Shown here in pieces: positions 47,451 through 56,759 of a DNA stretch of 64,000 bases (the first letter of the stretch is position 1; the number at the start of each line of letters is the position of its first letter). The notes below the pieces were generated by a model that saw only the letters and a list, made by a program, of their open reading frames with translations, had not been told where the DNA came from and ran no database searches. Both the position numbers and the translations under genes were made by a program. The DNA is from Candidatus Defluviicoccus seviourii (lineage in GTDB: Bacteria > Pseudomonadota > Alphaproteobacteria > Rhodospirillales > Defluviicoccaceae). Location of the stretch: NCBI GenBank assembly GCA_900609035.2, contig UXAT02000023.1, positions 124,001 to 188,000 on the forward strand. The letters are read 5' to 3'.

Positions 47451-50153
47451 TCAGTGGGCCTCCTCCCAGTTGTACCCTATACCAGTTTCTAAAACCAGAG
47501 GAATATCAAGCCAGGCAACGGAAGCCATTTCACGTGTAGCAACGGCACGCATTTCGTCTGCTTCCGCGACCGGCACCTCGAAGACTAGCTCATCATGCAC
47601 CTGCAAAATCATGCGCCCCTTGAGCCCCGCTCGCGCCAACACCGCCGGCAACCGGATCATTGCGCGTTTGATGATGTCAGCCGCACCGCCCTGGATCGGC
47701 GCATTGATCGCCGCGCGCTCGGCGAAGTTGCGAACCGCCTGGTTCTTGTCATTAATTCCGCGCAGGTAGCAGCGCCGTCCGAACAGCGTGCTCACATAGC
47801 CATTCGCCCGCGCCTCCGCTTTGGTTCGCTCCATGTAGTCGCGTATGCCGGGATAGCGGGAAAAATAGGCATCGATGTAGGCGCCGGCCTCGCTACGGGG
47901 AATGCCCAACTGGCGCGCGAGGCCGAAGGCCGAAATGCCGTAAATGATACCGAAATTGATCGCCTTGGCCTTGCGGCGGATCAACGGATCCATGCCTTCA
48001 ACGGGGACGCCGAAGACCTGGCTCGCCGTCATGGCGTGAATGTCCTCGCCGCGGCTGAAGGCCTGCTTCAGCGCCCCGATGTCGGCGACGTGCGCGAGCA
48101 GGCGCAGTTCAATCTGCGAGTAGTCAGCCGAAAGCAGCACCGAACCCGGCGCGGCGATGAATGCCCGGCGGATCTTCCGGCCTTCCTCCGTCCGCACCGG
48201 AATGTTTTGGAGATTCGGATCCGTCGATGAAAGCCGGCCCGTACTCGCTACCGCCTGCTGATAAGAGGTGTGCACGCGGCCGGTGCGGGGATTGACCTGC
48301 TGGACGAGCGCATCGGTGTACGTACTCTTGAGCTTCGCCAGCTGGCGCCAGTCGAGCACCCTTGCTGGCAGCACGTGGCCTTCAGCCGCGAGTTGCTCCA
48401 GAACGTCGGCTCCGGTCGCATATGCCCCGGTTTTGCCCTTCTTTCCGCCCGCGAGGCCCATCGCGTCGAACAGGAGTTCACCCAGCTGCTTCGGCGAAGC
48501 GATGTTGAAGGGCCGGCCGGCGAGCTGATGGATCTCGGCTTCAAGGGCGGCGAGGCGCCCGGCAAATTCCTCGGATAGCGCGCGCAGGTGATCCGCATCG
48601 ACCAGCACGCCTTCGCTCTCCATCGCCGCCAGGACCGGGACCAGCGGCCGCTCCAGCGTCTCGTAGACCGTCGCCAGTCGCTCGGTCAGAAGCACAGGCT
48701 GGAGCTCGCGGTGCAGCCTCAGCGTGATATCCGCATCCTCCGCCGCATAGGCGAGTGCGCGATCGAGCGGGACACGGTCGAAGGTCACCTGCGCCTTGCC
48801 GGAGCCCGCAACGTCCGCGAACTTGATCGTCGTATGGCCGAGGTGGAGCTGGGCGAGCTCGTCAAGACCGTGGCCGTGGGCACCGCCTGCCAGCACGTAG
48901 GACAACAGCATCGTGTCGTCGATCGGCGTAATCTGGATGTCGTGTGCCGCCAGCACCCGCATGTCGTACTTGATGTTCTGGCCGATCTTGAGCACCGCCG
49001 GATCTTCGAGAAGCGGTTTGAGCGCGGCGAGTGCCTGTTCGCGCGCGATCTGCCCGGCGAGCCGCGCGCCGTCGGCGTCAACATGGGCGAGCGGCACATA
49101 GCACGCCGTCCCCGGCGCGAGTGCCAGCGACAGGCCAACGAGATCCGCCCGCGCCGGATCGATCGCGGTCGTCTCGGTATCGACGGCAACGAAACCCTGC
49201 GCGCGCGCACGCATGATCCAGTCGTCGAGCCGGCCAAGGCTCCGCACCAGTTCGTAGCCAGGCTCTTCCGTCCGCGCGGCCGGATTGGCTGTCGCGGCCT
49301 TCTCCCCGGCTTTGGGGAGATCGAGGCGGGCGATGAGCGAGCGAAAGGCTTGCGCCTGCAGGAAGGCGACGACTTGGTCCCAGTCCAGCGCGCGCACTGC
49401 CAACGACGAAAGCGGTTCCGGCACTGGCACGTCGTCGCGCAGGCGAACGAGTTCGCGCGAGAGCCGTGCATCGTCCGCATGATCGATCAATGTCTGCCGA
49501 CGCTTCGGCTGCTTGATCTCGGCCGCCCGCGCCAACACCTGATCGAGATCGCCAAATTCGCCGATGAGCTGCGCCGCCGTTTTGACGCCTATACCCGGAA
49601 CGCCCGGAACGTTGTCGGCGGTATCGCCGGCCAAGGCGAGGAGATCAATCACGCGATCCGGCCCGACACCGAACTTCTCGCGCACGTCGGCATCGCCGAT
49701 CGGCCGCCCGGTGACCGGATCTTGCATCACGACCCCCGGGCGGATCAGCTGCATGAGATCCTTATCCGCCGAAACGATGGTGACATCCGCGCCCGCGGCT
49801 TGCGCCAGCCGGGCATAGGTCGCGATCAGATCGTCCGCCTCGAATCCCGGCGACTCAATCGAGGGAACGTTGAACGCGCGGGTCGCCTCACGCACCAGGG
49901 CGAACTGTGGGATCAGCTCCTCCGGCGGATCGGGGCGGTGCGCCTTGTAGGCGGGATAGAGATCGTTACGGAAGGTGCGCCGGGCGGCATCGAAAAGGAC
50001 GGCGAAATGATCAGCCGCGCTCTCACGCAGCAGCTTCATCAGCATCGTCGTGTAGCCGTAGACGGCATTCACCGGCGTCCCGTCGGGACGCGTCATCGGC
50101 GGCAACTTGTGGAAGGCGCGGAAAATGAAGCCGGAGCCGTCCACGAGGATCAA
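47451..50153 (-). CDS. polA: DNA polymerase I
   Basis: A 900-residue repair and Okazaki-fragment polymerase. From the TTG at 50153 the protein starts LILVDGSGFIFRAFHKLPPM, the family beginning, with GAGG 4 bases upstream. Longer in-frame readings overlap the upstream zinc-finger gene. The 5' nuclease domain covers about residues 1-290 (SADKDLMQLI, GVPGIGVKTAAQLI). The 3'-5' exonuclease keeps the acidic pair in AVDTETTAID, and the polymerase has SADYSQIELRLLAH, RRKAKAINFGIIYG and QVHDELVFEVP. All three activities look intact. Confidence 0.96.
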   Translation of the reverse strand: MILVDGSGFIFRAFHKLPPMTRPDGTPVNAVYGYTTMLMKLLRESAADHFAVLFDAARRTFRNDLYPAYKAHRPDPPEELIPQFALVREATRAFNVPSIESPGFEADDLIATYARLAQAAGADVTIVSADKDLMQLIRPGVVMQDPVTGRPIGDADVREKFGVGPDRVIDLLALAGDTADNVPGVPGIGVKTAAQLIGEFGDLDQVLARAAEIKQPKRRQTLIDHADDARLSRELVRLRDDVPVPEPLSSLAVRALDWDQVVAFLQAQAFRSLIARLDLPKAGEKAATANPAARTEEPGYELVRSLGRLDDWIMRARAQGFVAVDTETTAIDPARADLVGLSLALAPGTACYVPLAHVDADGARLAGQIAREQALAALKPLLEDPAVLKIGQNIKYDMRVLAAHDIQITPIDDTMLLSYVLAGGAHGHGLDELAQLHLGHTTIKFADVAGSGKAQVTFDRVPLDRALAYAAEDADITLRLHRELQPVLLTERLATVYETLERPLVPVLAAMESEGVLVDADHLRALSEEFAGRLAALEAEIHQLAGRPFNIASPKQLGELLFDAMGLAGGKKGKTGAYATGADVLEQLAAEGHVLPARVLDWRQLAKLKSTYTDALVQQVNPRTGRVHTSYQQAVASTGRLSSTDPNLQNIPVRTEEGRKIRRAFIAAPGSVLLSADYSQIELRLLAHVADIGALKQAFSRGEDIHAMTASQVFGVPVEGMDPLIRRKAKAINFGIIYGISAFGLARQLGIPRSEAGAYIDAYFSRYPGIRDYMERTKAEARANGYVSTLFGRRCYLRGINDKNQAVRNFAERAAINAPIQGGAADIIKRAMIRLPAVLARAGLKGRMILQVHDELVFEVPVAEADEMRAVATREMASVAWLDIPLVLETGIGYNWEEAH

Positions 50154-50191
50154 GTGCCTCGCTCCGGCCGCCCGGTCTGGGTGCGCCTCAG

Positions 50192-50380
50192 TCAGTGGGC
50201 CGGAACCGTCGCGCCCTCGCGAAGCGCGAAGCGGCGCGAGCAGTAGGGGCAAACAACCGAGCCGGCCGGCCCCAGGTTCAGGTACACGCGCGGATGGCCG
50301 AGCGGACCGCCGCCGCCATCGCACGCGGCCACAGGGCCGTCAACGATGATTGTTTCGTCAGGTGTTATGATTGCATCCAT
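50192..50380 (-). CDS. Small CHCC-type zinc-finger protein
   Basis: A 62-residue protein starting MDAIITPDETIIVDGPVAACDG. It shows the zf-CHCC pattern: a Cys in VAACDGGG, a His in GHPRVYL, and CPYC in VVCPYCSRRFAL. This family includes the mitochondrial complex I subunit NDUFS6 and small alphaproteobacterial relatives; a role in respiratory complex I here is only inference. The start has no better alternative, and a longer frame begins in the divergent spacer. polA starts 38 bp after its stop. Confidence 0.85.
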   Translation of the reverse strand: MDAIITPDETIIVDGPVAACDGGGGPLGHPRVYLNLGPAGSVVCPYCSRRFALREGATVPAH

Positions 50381-50477
50381 GATTGAAAGCCAGCTGGCGC
50401 CGTTGACCGAACGGGGACCCGGATGATAGCGAATGCTGGTTCGCAATCAACTCCTCCGTCCGAACCATCCGACGATC

Positions 50478-51455
50478 ATGCCCGAGACCACACCGGAAAG
50501 CGCCGTCGAAGTCCTCAACCTCAACAAGACCTACACCGATCGCAGCGGTCGGCAGGCGGTACAGGCCCTGGTCGACGTCAGCCTCAGCATCAAGAAGGGG
50601 GCATTCTTCGGCCTTCTCGGCCCAAATGGTGCTGGCAAGTCGACATTGATCAACATTCTCGCTGGCCTCGTCCGCCGCACGTCAGGCACGGCGCGGATCT
50701 GGGGCTTCGACATCGATACGGAAATGCGCCAAGCGCGCCGGTCGATTGGCATCGTCCCGCAAGAACTCAACCTCGATCCCTTTTTCACCCCGCGGGAGCT
50801 CCTGGAGCTGCAAGCCGGGCTCTACGGCGTTCCCATCCCTTTCCGCCGCACCGACGAAATCCTGGATGCCGTTGGCCTCGGCCCGCACGCCGACTCCTAC
50901 GCGCGCAGCCTCTCAGGGGGGATGCGCCGCCGGCTTCTGGTCGCCAAGGCGCTCGTCCATACGCCGCCCGTCCTTGTGCTTGATGAGCCGACCGCTGGCG
51001 TCGACATCGCGTTGCGGCAGCAGCTTTGGGCGTATGTCCGCCATCTGAATGAGAACGGGACGACGGTTCTGTTGACGACGCATTATCTCGAAGAGGCGCA
51101 GGCGCTTTGCGACACGATCGCCATCATCAATCACGGCCGCCTGATCGCCTGCGAGCCGACCGTGGCGCTGTTGCGCCGTCTCGATTCCAAACAGATGGCC
51201 GTCACCGTTGACCGCCATCTTGACGGCATCCCTGCGCCGCTTGAGCCATTTCAGGGGGTTATCGAGAATGGCAACCGGTTGGTCTTCCGCTACGCGCCAA
51301 GCCGTGTCGGTGACGGTGAGATCTTGAGCGCGGTGATCGCCGCCGGTTTGCAGATTCGCGCGATTGCGACCGAGGAAGCCGACCTGGAGGACATCTTCTT
51401 GAGCCTCACCCGCTCATCGACGTCTGCCACCGAAAACGTTCGCTTAAGCGCATGA
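50478..51455 (+). CDS. ABC-2-type transporter ATP-binding protein without a permease gene
   Basis: A 325-residue ABC ATPase. Walker A is GPNGAGKSTLINIL, the Q loop IGIVPQELN, the signature SLSGGMRRRLLVAKAL, Walker B VLVLDEPTAGVD and the H loop TTHYLEEAQAL. Around residues 240-325 follows the small C-terminal extension seen in YadG-like exporters. The usual ABC-2 permease does not follow; the next gene, overlapping by 4 bp, is a lipoprotein hydrolase. An in-frame ATG at 50433 is also possible, and neither start has a strong ribosome site. The permease may be elsewhere. Confidence 0.9.
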   Translation: MPETTPESAVEVLNLNKTYTDRSGRQAVQALVDVSLSIKKGAFFGLLGPNGAGKSTLINILAGLVRRTSGTARIWGFDIDTEMRQARRSIGIVPQELNLDPFFTPRELLELQAGLYGVPIPFRRTDEILDAVGLGPHADSYARSLSGGMRRRLLVAKALVHTPPVLVLDEPTAGVDIALRQQLWAYVRHLNENGTTVLLTTHYLEEAQALCDTIAIINHGRLIACEPTVALLRRLDSKQMAVTVDRHLDGIPAPLEPFQGVIENGNRLVFRYAPSRVGDGEILSAVIAAGLQIRAIATEEADLEDIFLSLTRSSTSATENVRLSA

Positions 51456-52453
51456 AGCGCGCCTTCCATATTGCGGTCGCGCTGTCCCTCCTCATCCACG
51501 TGCAGGCTGCATGCGCGCCGGTCGTGATGCCGGCTGGTGCTGCCGTTACCGAGAGCGCACTTTCCGGCGATGCCATTACGACAACTGACGGCGCCCGGCT
51601 GCCGCTCAAGTCCTGGCTGCCTCCGGCAGGGCAGCCGCAAGCGGTCATTATCGCCCTGCACGGCTTCAACGATTATTCCAACTTCTTCAACAACGCCGGC
51701 ACCAATTTCGCGAAACACGGCGTTGCCTCCTATGCTTACGACCAGCGCGGCTTCGGCGGCGCACCAAACCGCGGGGTCTGGCCGGGTGAGGCGACGCTGG
51801 CCGATGACCTGCGCCAAGCGGCCCAGGTCATCGCGAAACGCCATCCGGGCCGCCCGCTGTTCATCCTGGGTGAAAGCATGGGCGGTGCCGTGGCGATACT
51901 CGCAGCCGCCGGCCACGAACCACCGATCGCTGACGGCCTGATCCTGTCGGCGCCCGCCGTCTGGGGTCGCGCCTCAATGCCCTGGTATCAGAACGTGGCA
52001 CTCTGGGTCGCGGCGCACACGGCTCCGCAAGGCAGGGTGACCGGCCGCGGTCTCGGCATTCGGGCTTCTGACAACACGCCGATGTTGGAGGCGCTTGGCC
52101 GCGATCCGATGGTGATCAAGGACACCCGGATCGATGCTGTTTTCGGCCTTGTCGGCCTGATGGATGCGGCGATGGCCGCGGCCCAATCGATTGATCGACC
52201 GACGCTGGTCCTATGGGGCAGGAACGACCAGCTCATCCCCGAAGGCGTTATCCGTGAGCTGCTGGCTCACCTGCCCGAGGAGACCGCCAAGAGCAGCCGC
52301 GCCGTTTTCTACCACAATGGCTGGCACATGCTGCTCCGGGATCTGCAGGCTGAGGTCGTCTTCCGTGACATCTTGAGCTGGCTCAAGCGGCCTGCGCAGG
52401 GACTGCCATCCGGCGAGGATCAGCCCGCAGCCGCGATTGCAGAGCGCGGCTGA
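51452..52453 (+). CDS. Alpha/beta hydrolase lipoprotein (monoacylglycerol-lipase-like)
   Basis: A 333-residue hydrolase. The N-terminal signal ends in VQAAC, a lipobox, so it is probably anchored in the outer or inner membrane. The core has the oxyanion region ALHGFNDYSNFF, the nucleophile elbow GESMGGAVA, and later LVLWGRNDQLIPEG and FYHNGWHMLL giving the Asp and His. The fold and motif order fit the serine aminopeptidase S33/monoacylglycerol lipase group. Its ATG overlaps the ABC ATPase stop by 4 bp, so the two are coupled. It ends convergently with tyrC, 6 bp apart. Confidence 0.87.
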   Translation: MKRAFHIAVALSLLIHVQAACAPVVMPAGAAVTESALSGDAITTTDGARLPLKSWLPPAGQPQAVIIALHGFNDYSNFFNNAGTNFAKHGVASYAYDQRGFGGAPNRGVWPGEATLADDLRQAAQVIAKRHPGRPLFILGESMGGAVAILAAAGHEPPIADGLILSAPAVWGRASMPWYQNVALWVAAHTAPQGRVTGRGLGIRASDNTPMLEALGRDPMVIKDTRIDAVFGLVGLMDAAMAAAQSIDRPTLVLWGRNDQLIPEGVIRELLAHLPEETAKSSRAVFYHNGWHMLLRDLQAEVVFRDILSWLKRPAQGLPSGEDQPAAAIAERG

Positions 52454-52459
52454 TCCGCG

Positions 52460-53356
52460 TCAAGCCTGCTTGACCTCAAGAATGCCGCGGCGGATTTCAC
52501 GCGTGCGCGTGAACTTCTCCTGCAGCCCATCGCCCTCGCCCCAGCGGATCGCCCGCTGCAGCGCGGCCAGGTCCTCGGTGAAGCGCCCCAGCATTTCGAG
52601 AACGGCATCGCGGTTATTGAGAAAGACATCGCGCCACATCACCGGATCGGACGCGGCGATGCGCGTGAAGTCGCGAAAACCGCCGGCGGAGTAACGGATC
52701 ACTTCGCTCTTGAGTTGCTCCTCGAGGTCGGTTGCCGTGCCGACGATCGTGTACGCGATCAGGTGCGGCAGGTGCGAGGTGATCGCAAGCACGCGGTCAT
52801 GATGCTGCGCCGACATCGTCTCAACGATCATCCCGGCCTGGCGCCAAAGGGCCGTGACCGTTTCGATCGCGGTCGGATCGGTACCGGGCGGCGGCGTCAG
52901 GATGCAGTAGCGGCCCGCGAAGAGTTCCGCAAAGCCAGCCTCGGGACCTGAGTGCTCGGTGCCGGCAACGGGATGGCCGGGGACGAGGTGTACCCCTTCC
53001 GGCAAGTGCGGGCCGACGTCCGCAATCACACACTCCTTCACGGAGCCAACATCGGTGACGATCGCGCCAGGTTTCACGCCAGAGCCGATGACGCTGGCGA
53101 TTGAGCCATAAGCGCCAAGCGGTACCGACAGGACGACAAGATCAGCTCCCTCGACAACCTTGCGCGCATCAAGCGACGTCGAATCGGCAAGGCCGAGGCG
53201 CGTTGCAATGTCGAGCGTGTGCTGGGTCCGCGCTGAAACGGCGATGTGATCGGCCAAGCCGTCGCGGCGAATGACCCGAGCGAGCGAAGAGCCAATCAGG
53301 CCGATGCCGATCAGGGCCACGCGGCGAAAATGCGGCCGTACACCCACTTCAGACAT
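52460..53356 (-). CDS. tyrC: Prephenate/arogenate dehydrogenase
   Basis: Oxidatively decarboxylates prephenate or arogenate in tyrosine synthesis. The 298-residue protein has an N-terminal NAD(P) fold (ALIGIGLIGSSLARVIRR), LSVPLGAYGSI, DVGSVKECVI and the substrate region HPVAGTEHSGPEAGFAELF, then the helical dimer domain with TSHLPHLIAYTIV. It is the single-domain type without chorismate mutase or ACT; the gene symbol follows common use for cyclohexadienyl dehydrogenases. It overlaps hisC by 8 bp, a common pairing in alphaproteobacteria. Confidence 0.93.
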   Translation of the reverse strand: MSEVGVRPHFRRVALIGIGLIGSSLARVIRRDGLADHIAVSARTQHTLDIATRLGLADSTSLDARKVVEGADLVVLSVPLGAYGSIASVIGSGVKPGAIVTDVGSVKECVIADVGPHLPEGVHLVPGHPVAGTEHSGPEAGFAELFAGRYCILTPPPGTDPTAIETVTALWRQAGMIVETMSAQHHDRVLAITSHLPHLIAYTIVGTATDLEEQLKSEVIRYSAGGFRDFTRIAASDPVMWRDVFLNNRDAVLEMLGRFTEDLAALQRAIRWGEGDGLQEKFTRTREIRRGILEVKQA

Positions 53357-54449
53357 CGGTCCCTCGCGAAAAATCAGTCAACCCCGCCACCACGGCCGCC
53401 ATTTCGTCATCGAGGCCGACGGTGATCCGCAAGCAGTCCGGCAGCCGGTAAGCCGCCATGCGTCGCACGATCAGGCCGCGCGCGCGGAGAAAGCTGTCGC
53501 CAGCGAGGGCATCGCGGCCGTCCTCTCGCGGGAACCGCACAAGCAGGAAATTTCCGTGGCTGGGCGGCACATCGAAGCCGGCAGCGAACAGCTGATCGCG
53601 GCTCCATGCGCGGACGCGCGCGTTGTGTGCCTTCGCCCGGGCGACGAACTCCTGATCACCCAGCGCCGCAAGCCCAGCGGTCTGCGCGATGCTCGAAACA
53701 TTGAAGGGGTTGCGCAGCCGGTTGAGCGCATCCGCGATCTCGGGCGGGCAGTAGCCCCAGCCCAGGCGCAGACCGCCCAGGCCATAGATCTTTGAGAAGG
53801 TCCGCGTCACGACGGTCGGACCGGGTCCGTCGACCAGTTCCCCTCCCCACGTGTAGTCAGCCGCGTCGATGTACTCAGCGTAGGCAGCGTCGATCACGAG
53901 CAGAACGCTAGGCGGCAGGCCGGCGCGCAGCCGCACCAGCGCGTCCGCCGGAAGGTAGCTGCCGGTCGGGTTGTTGGGGTTGGCAATGAATACGATCCGC
54001 GTTCGCGGCGTCACATTCCGCAACAGTGCATCGACATCCGCCGTGAGATTGGTTTCAGGCGCGGCAACCGGCGTCGCGCCCACTCCACGCGCGGCGATCG
54101 CATACATGAGGAAACCGTGCTCGGTATAGAGCACCTCGTCCCCCGGCCCGGCATAGGTGCGGCAGAGAAGCGTGATGATCTCATCGGAGCCAGCACCGCA
54201 AACGATCCGCGCAGGATCGATGTCAAAGGCTGTGCCCAGCGCCAGGCGCAACTTCTCGCAGCTCCCGTCCGGGTATCGAAATACGGTCGTCACGGCATCC
54301 CTGATCGCCGCAACAGCAGCCGGGCTCGCACCCAGCGCGCTCTCGTTCGAGGCGAGCTTGATAACCCGGGCGACGCCGGGGATGGCCGACTCGCCGCCGA
54401 TGTAAGGCTGAATTTCGAGGATCCCTGGACGGGGTTGCAACTTGGTCAC
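53349..54449 (-). CDS. hisC: Histidinol-phosphate/aromatic aminotransferase
   Basis: A 366-residue PLP enzyme. The GTG at 54449 gives VTKLQPRPGILEIQPYIGGES, the family beginning, with AGGAG 11 bases upstream; longer readings run into the neighbour. Visible are IKLASNESALGASP, IVCGAGSDEIITLLCRTY, NPNNPTGSY and the lysine in RTFSKIYGLGGLRLGWGY. Being between a chorismate mutase-like gene and tyrC, it probably serves as aromatic-acid aminotransferase as well as, or instead of, histidinol-phosphate aminotransferase. Confidence 0.92.
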   Translation of the reverse strand: MTKLQPRPGILEIQPYIGGESAIPGVARVIKLASNESALGASPAAVAAIRDAVTTVFRYPDGSCEKLRLALGTAFDIDPARIVCGAGSDEIITLLCRTYAGPGDEVLYTEHGFLMYAIAARGVGATPVAAPETNLTADVDALLRNVTPRTRIVFIANPNNPTGSYLPADALVRLRAGLPPSVLLVIDAAYAEYIDAADYTWGGELVDGPGPTVVTRTFSKIYGLGGLRLGWGYCPPEIADALNRLRNPFNVSSIAQTAGLAALGDQEFVARAKAHNARVRAWSRDQLFAAGFDVPPSHGNFLLVRFPREDGRDALAGDSFLRARGLIVRRMAAYRLPDCLRITVGLDDEMAAVVAGLTDFSRGTDV

Positions 54450-54468
54450 GGCGCACGCGTCTCCTGTT

Positions 54469-55386
54469 TCATTCGCCACAGTCGACGGCAGCCGTCCCAC
54501 CGGCCGCCGACCGCGCATCACTTTGCAGTTCAGCGGCCGTCAATGGCAAAGCGTAGCCCCCGATCGGTGTCAGCACCACGGGTCGATCGGACGTAGGCGC
54601 CGCAAACGGGGCCAGACGGGCGTCGTCCGTCAGGGCGACGAACCCCTCGACCTCGATCAGGGCCGCGTACCGCCCCCTAGCCTCTATCCTGCTCCACGGT
54701 GTTACCATCACCAGTTCGAGCCTTGCCGCTGTCAGGGCGTCCCTCAGGCGTTCGCCATCGATCGGTTGCGCTGCCTCAGCGACCACATAGGAGCGGTCGC
54801 AACCGGTCGCCACCAGAGGGATCGGACAGACAACCAACGCCTCGCTTCCAGCGGTCCAGGCGTTGCCCGGCCCTACGAACGGCAGCCGGGCGATCACCTT
54901 GGGCGTTCCCGGCCGATTGTCAGCGAGTGCTTGCCACCACGGCTGGACAGCTCCAGCGTCTGGGACTGGGATCACGCCAACGGTAGCGTCTTGTGCAGTT
55001 ACGCGTGCAAGGACGTCAGCAACGGTCGCCTCACGGTGCATTGGCGCAAACATGCCGAAGTGATCGCGTGCCAGATCCCAGTACGCCTGTTCGCCGGGCG
55101 TAACGAGCACCGCAACGGCGAACGGCCCCTCGAAGGAGAGCGTGGCGACGATCAGCTGACGCCAGATCGCTACCAGATCCCGCTTTGGGAACGGGCCGCG
55201 ATGACGTTCAAGCAGCCGGCGGATCATCGCGGCTTCACGCGACGGCTGGATCTTGATCGGCCAGCCGCGCTTGATGACCCGCACTTCCTCAACCAACTGG
55301 GTCCTGCGGATGATGAGCTCGTCGATCGCGTCGTCGACGGCGTCGATCTCTCTACGCAGGGATTCTAAGGTCGGCTCGCCGGTCAC
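54469..55386 (-). CDS. Chorismate mutase with a shortened, degenerate P-protein tail
   Basis: A 305-residue protein. Residues 8-90 are an AroQ-type chorismate mutase (LRREIDAVDDAIDELIIRR, then IQPSREAAMIRRLLER). The rest has no strong domain, but segments recall prephenate dehydratase (HREATVADVLARVTAQDATVGVIPV) and an ACT domain (LELVMVTPWSRIEARGRYAALIEVEG, like the IESRP region). The TRF motif of a working dehydratase is absent. I read it as a mutase with a vestigial dehydratase/regulatory part. It starts a probable operon with hisC and tyrC and is divergent from metX, 185 bp apart. The GTG start has only a weak ribosome site. Confidence 0.8.
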   Translation of the reverse strand: MTGEPTLESLRREIDAVDDAIDELIIRRTQLVEEVRVIKRGWPIKIQPSREAAMIRRLLERHRGPFPKRDLVAIWRQLIVATLSFEGPFAVAVLVTPGEQAYWDLARDHFGMFAPMHREATVADVLARVTAQDATVGVIPVPDAGAVQPWWQALADNRPGTPKVIARLPFVGPGNAWTAGSEALVVCPIPLVATGCDRSYVVAEAAQPIDGERLRDALTAARLELVMVTPWSRIEARGRYAALIEVEGFVALTDDARLAPFAAPTSDRPVVLTPIGGYALPLTAAELQSDARSAAGGTAAVDCGE

Positions 55387-55486
55387 TGGAAGGAATTCCG
55401 CCAGGAGATGGGCTTGCCAACTACGCTACCAAGCCGCATGGGAGCCCGAGTCATACCGGCCCCCCTTGCCGAAAGCAAAGAAAACG

Positions 55487-55520
55487 TTGACTCCGACTGA
55501 GGGGCTTTCTAGCAAGTCAA
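55487..55520 (+). promoter_or_regulatory. Predicted metX promoter with dyad
   Basis: TTGACT (55487-55492), 17 bases, TAGCAA (55510-55515). The dyad TTGACT...AGTCAA (55487-55492 and 55515-55520) flanks the spacer, and GAAAGC/GCTTTC (55471-55476, 55504-55509) form another. The leader of about 50 nt before metX is too short and lacks the conserved pieces of a SAM-II riboswitch, which often controls this gene in the class. Confidence 0.4.
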
Positions 55521-55571
55521 GGCCCCGTGGTAAGGATCGGCAGGGTCAGATGCAAGCCGGCAGGTGGGGTT

Positions 55572-56759
55572 ATGAGGGCACACGAAAGATTGCATTCAAA
55601 TCTTCCCGTCGACCGCCGCAATCTCCCAGGCCATCGCGTATTTTTCGGCCGCGACACCCCTCTTCAGCTCGATTGCGGTGCCGTGCTCGCCGATTTTCCG
55701 GTCGCTTATCAAACCTACGGCACGCTGAACAAGAATCGCACCAACGCCATTCTGGTCTGCCACGCGCTGACCGGCGACCAGTTCGTTGCCGAGCGCCATC
55801 CTGTCACCGGCAAGGATGGCTGGTGGAGCTTGATGGTCGGCCCCGGCAAGACGATCGACACAAACCGCTTTTTCGTCATCTGCGTCAACGTGCTGGGCGG
55901 CTGCATGGGATCGATCGGACCGGCCGAGGTTAACCCGGCGACGGGCGAACTGTGGGGCCTTCGCTTTCCGATCATTACGATCGCGGACATGGTACGCGCG
56001 CAGACCATGGTCCTGGATCATCTCGGCATTGAGCAACTGTTTGCCGTCATCGGCGGCTCGATGGGCGGCATGCAGGTCCTTGAATGGGCGGCCCTGTTCC
56101 CCGAGCGTGTTTTCGCCGCCGTGCCGATCGCGACTGCGTCGCATCACACCGCACAGAACATCGCTTTTCACGAGGTCGGCCGGCAGGCGATCATGGCCGA
56201 CCCGGACTGGTGCGATGGGGAATATTGGCGGGTCGGCAAGCGCCCGCACCGCGGCCTCGCGGTCGCGCGCATGGCGGCGCATATTACCTACCTTTCGGAG
56301 TCGAAGCTCACGAAGAAGTTTGGCCGCCGGCTTCAAACGGGGAAAGCGCTCTCGTATGGCTTCAATGTCGATTTCCAGGTCGAAAGCTATCTGCGCCACC
56401 AGGGCATCACCTTCGTTGAACGGTTCGATGCCAACTCGTACCTCTACATTACGCGCGCCATGGATTATTTTGACATGCCGGCACGCTATGGCGGCCAACT
56501 GGCCAATGCGTTCCGCGATACGAAGGTGCGCTTCTGCCTCATTTCGTTTACCAGCGACTGGCTTTACCCAACGCCAGAGAGCCGGCGAATCGTGCACGCG
56601 CTCAACGCAGTCGCGGCCAACGTCAGTTTTGCCGAGATCGTCTCCAACGCTGGCCACGATGCCTTCCTCCTGGACGAGCCCGACTTTCGTCGCGTCCTCG
56701 GCGGCTTCCTCGCCGGCGCGGCCCAGCACCGCGGCCTTGCCGCCGCCAACAGTCGATGA
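55572..56759 (+). CDS. metX: Homoserine O-acetyltransferase
   Basis: An alpha/beta hydrolase-fold acyltransferase that activates homoserine for methionine synthesis. From the ATG at 55572 it has 395 residues, starting [16 protein letters not shown]. Marks are [34 protein letters not shown], the nucleophile in [13 protein letters not shown] and the C-terminal His/Asp in [13 protein letters not shown]. Acetyl versus succinyl specificity cannot be read with certainty. It overlaps metW by 4 bp, the common metXW arrangement. Confidence 0.95.
   Translation: MRAHERLHSNLPVDRRNLPGHRVFFGRDTPLQLDCGAVLADFPVAYQTYGTLNKNRTNAILVCHALTGDQFVAERHPVTGKDGWWSLMVGPGKTIDTNRFFVICVNVLGGCMGSIGPAEVNPATGELWGLRFPIITIADMVRAQTMVLDHLGIEQLFAVIGGSMGGMQVLEWAALFPERVFAAVPIATASHHTAQNIAFHEVGRQAIMADPDWCDGEYWRVGKRPHRGLAVARMAAHITYLSESKLTKKFGRRLQTGKALSYGFNVDFQVESYLRHQGITFVERFDANSYLYITRAMDYFDMPARYGGQLANAFRDTKVRFCLISFTSDWLYPTPESRRIVHALNAVAANVSFAEIVSNAGHDAFLLDEPDFRRVLGGFLAGAAQHRGLAAANSR

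Noticed and set aside
55387..55571. SAM-II riboswitch ahead of metX
   Set aside because: The expected conserved loop and pseudoknot pieces were not found by eye, and the predicted leader is about 50 nt.
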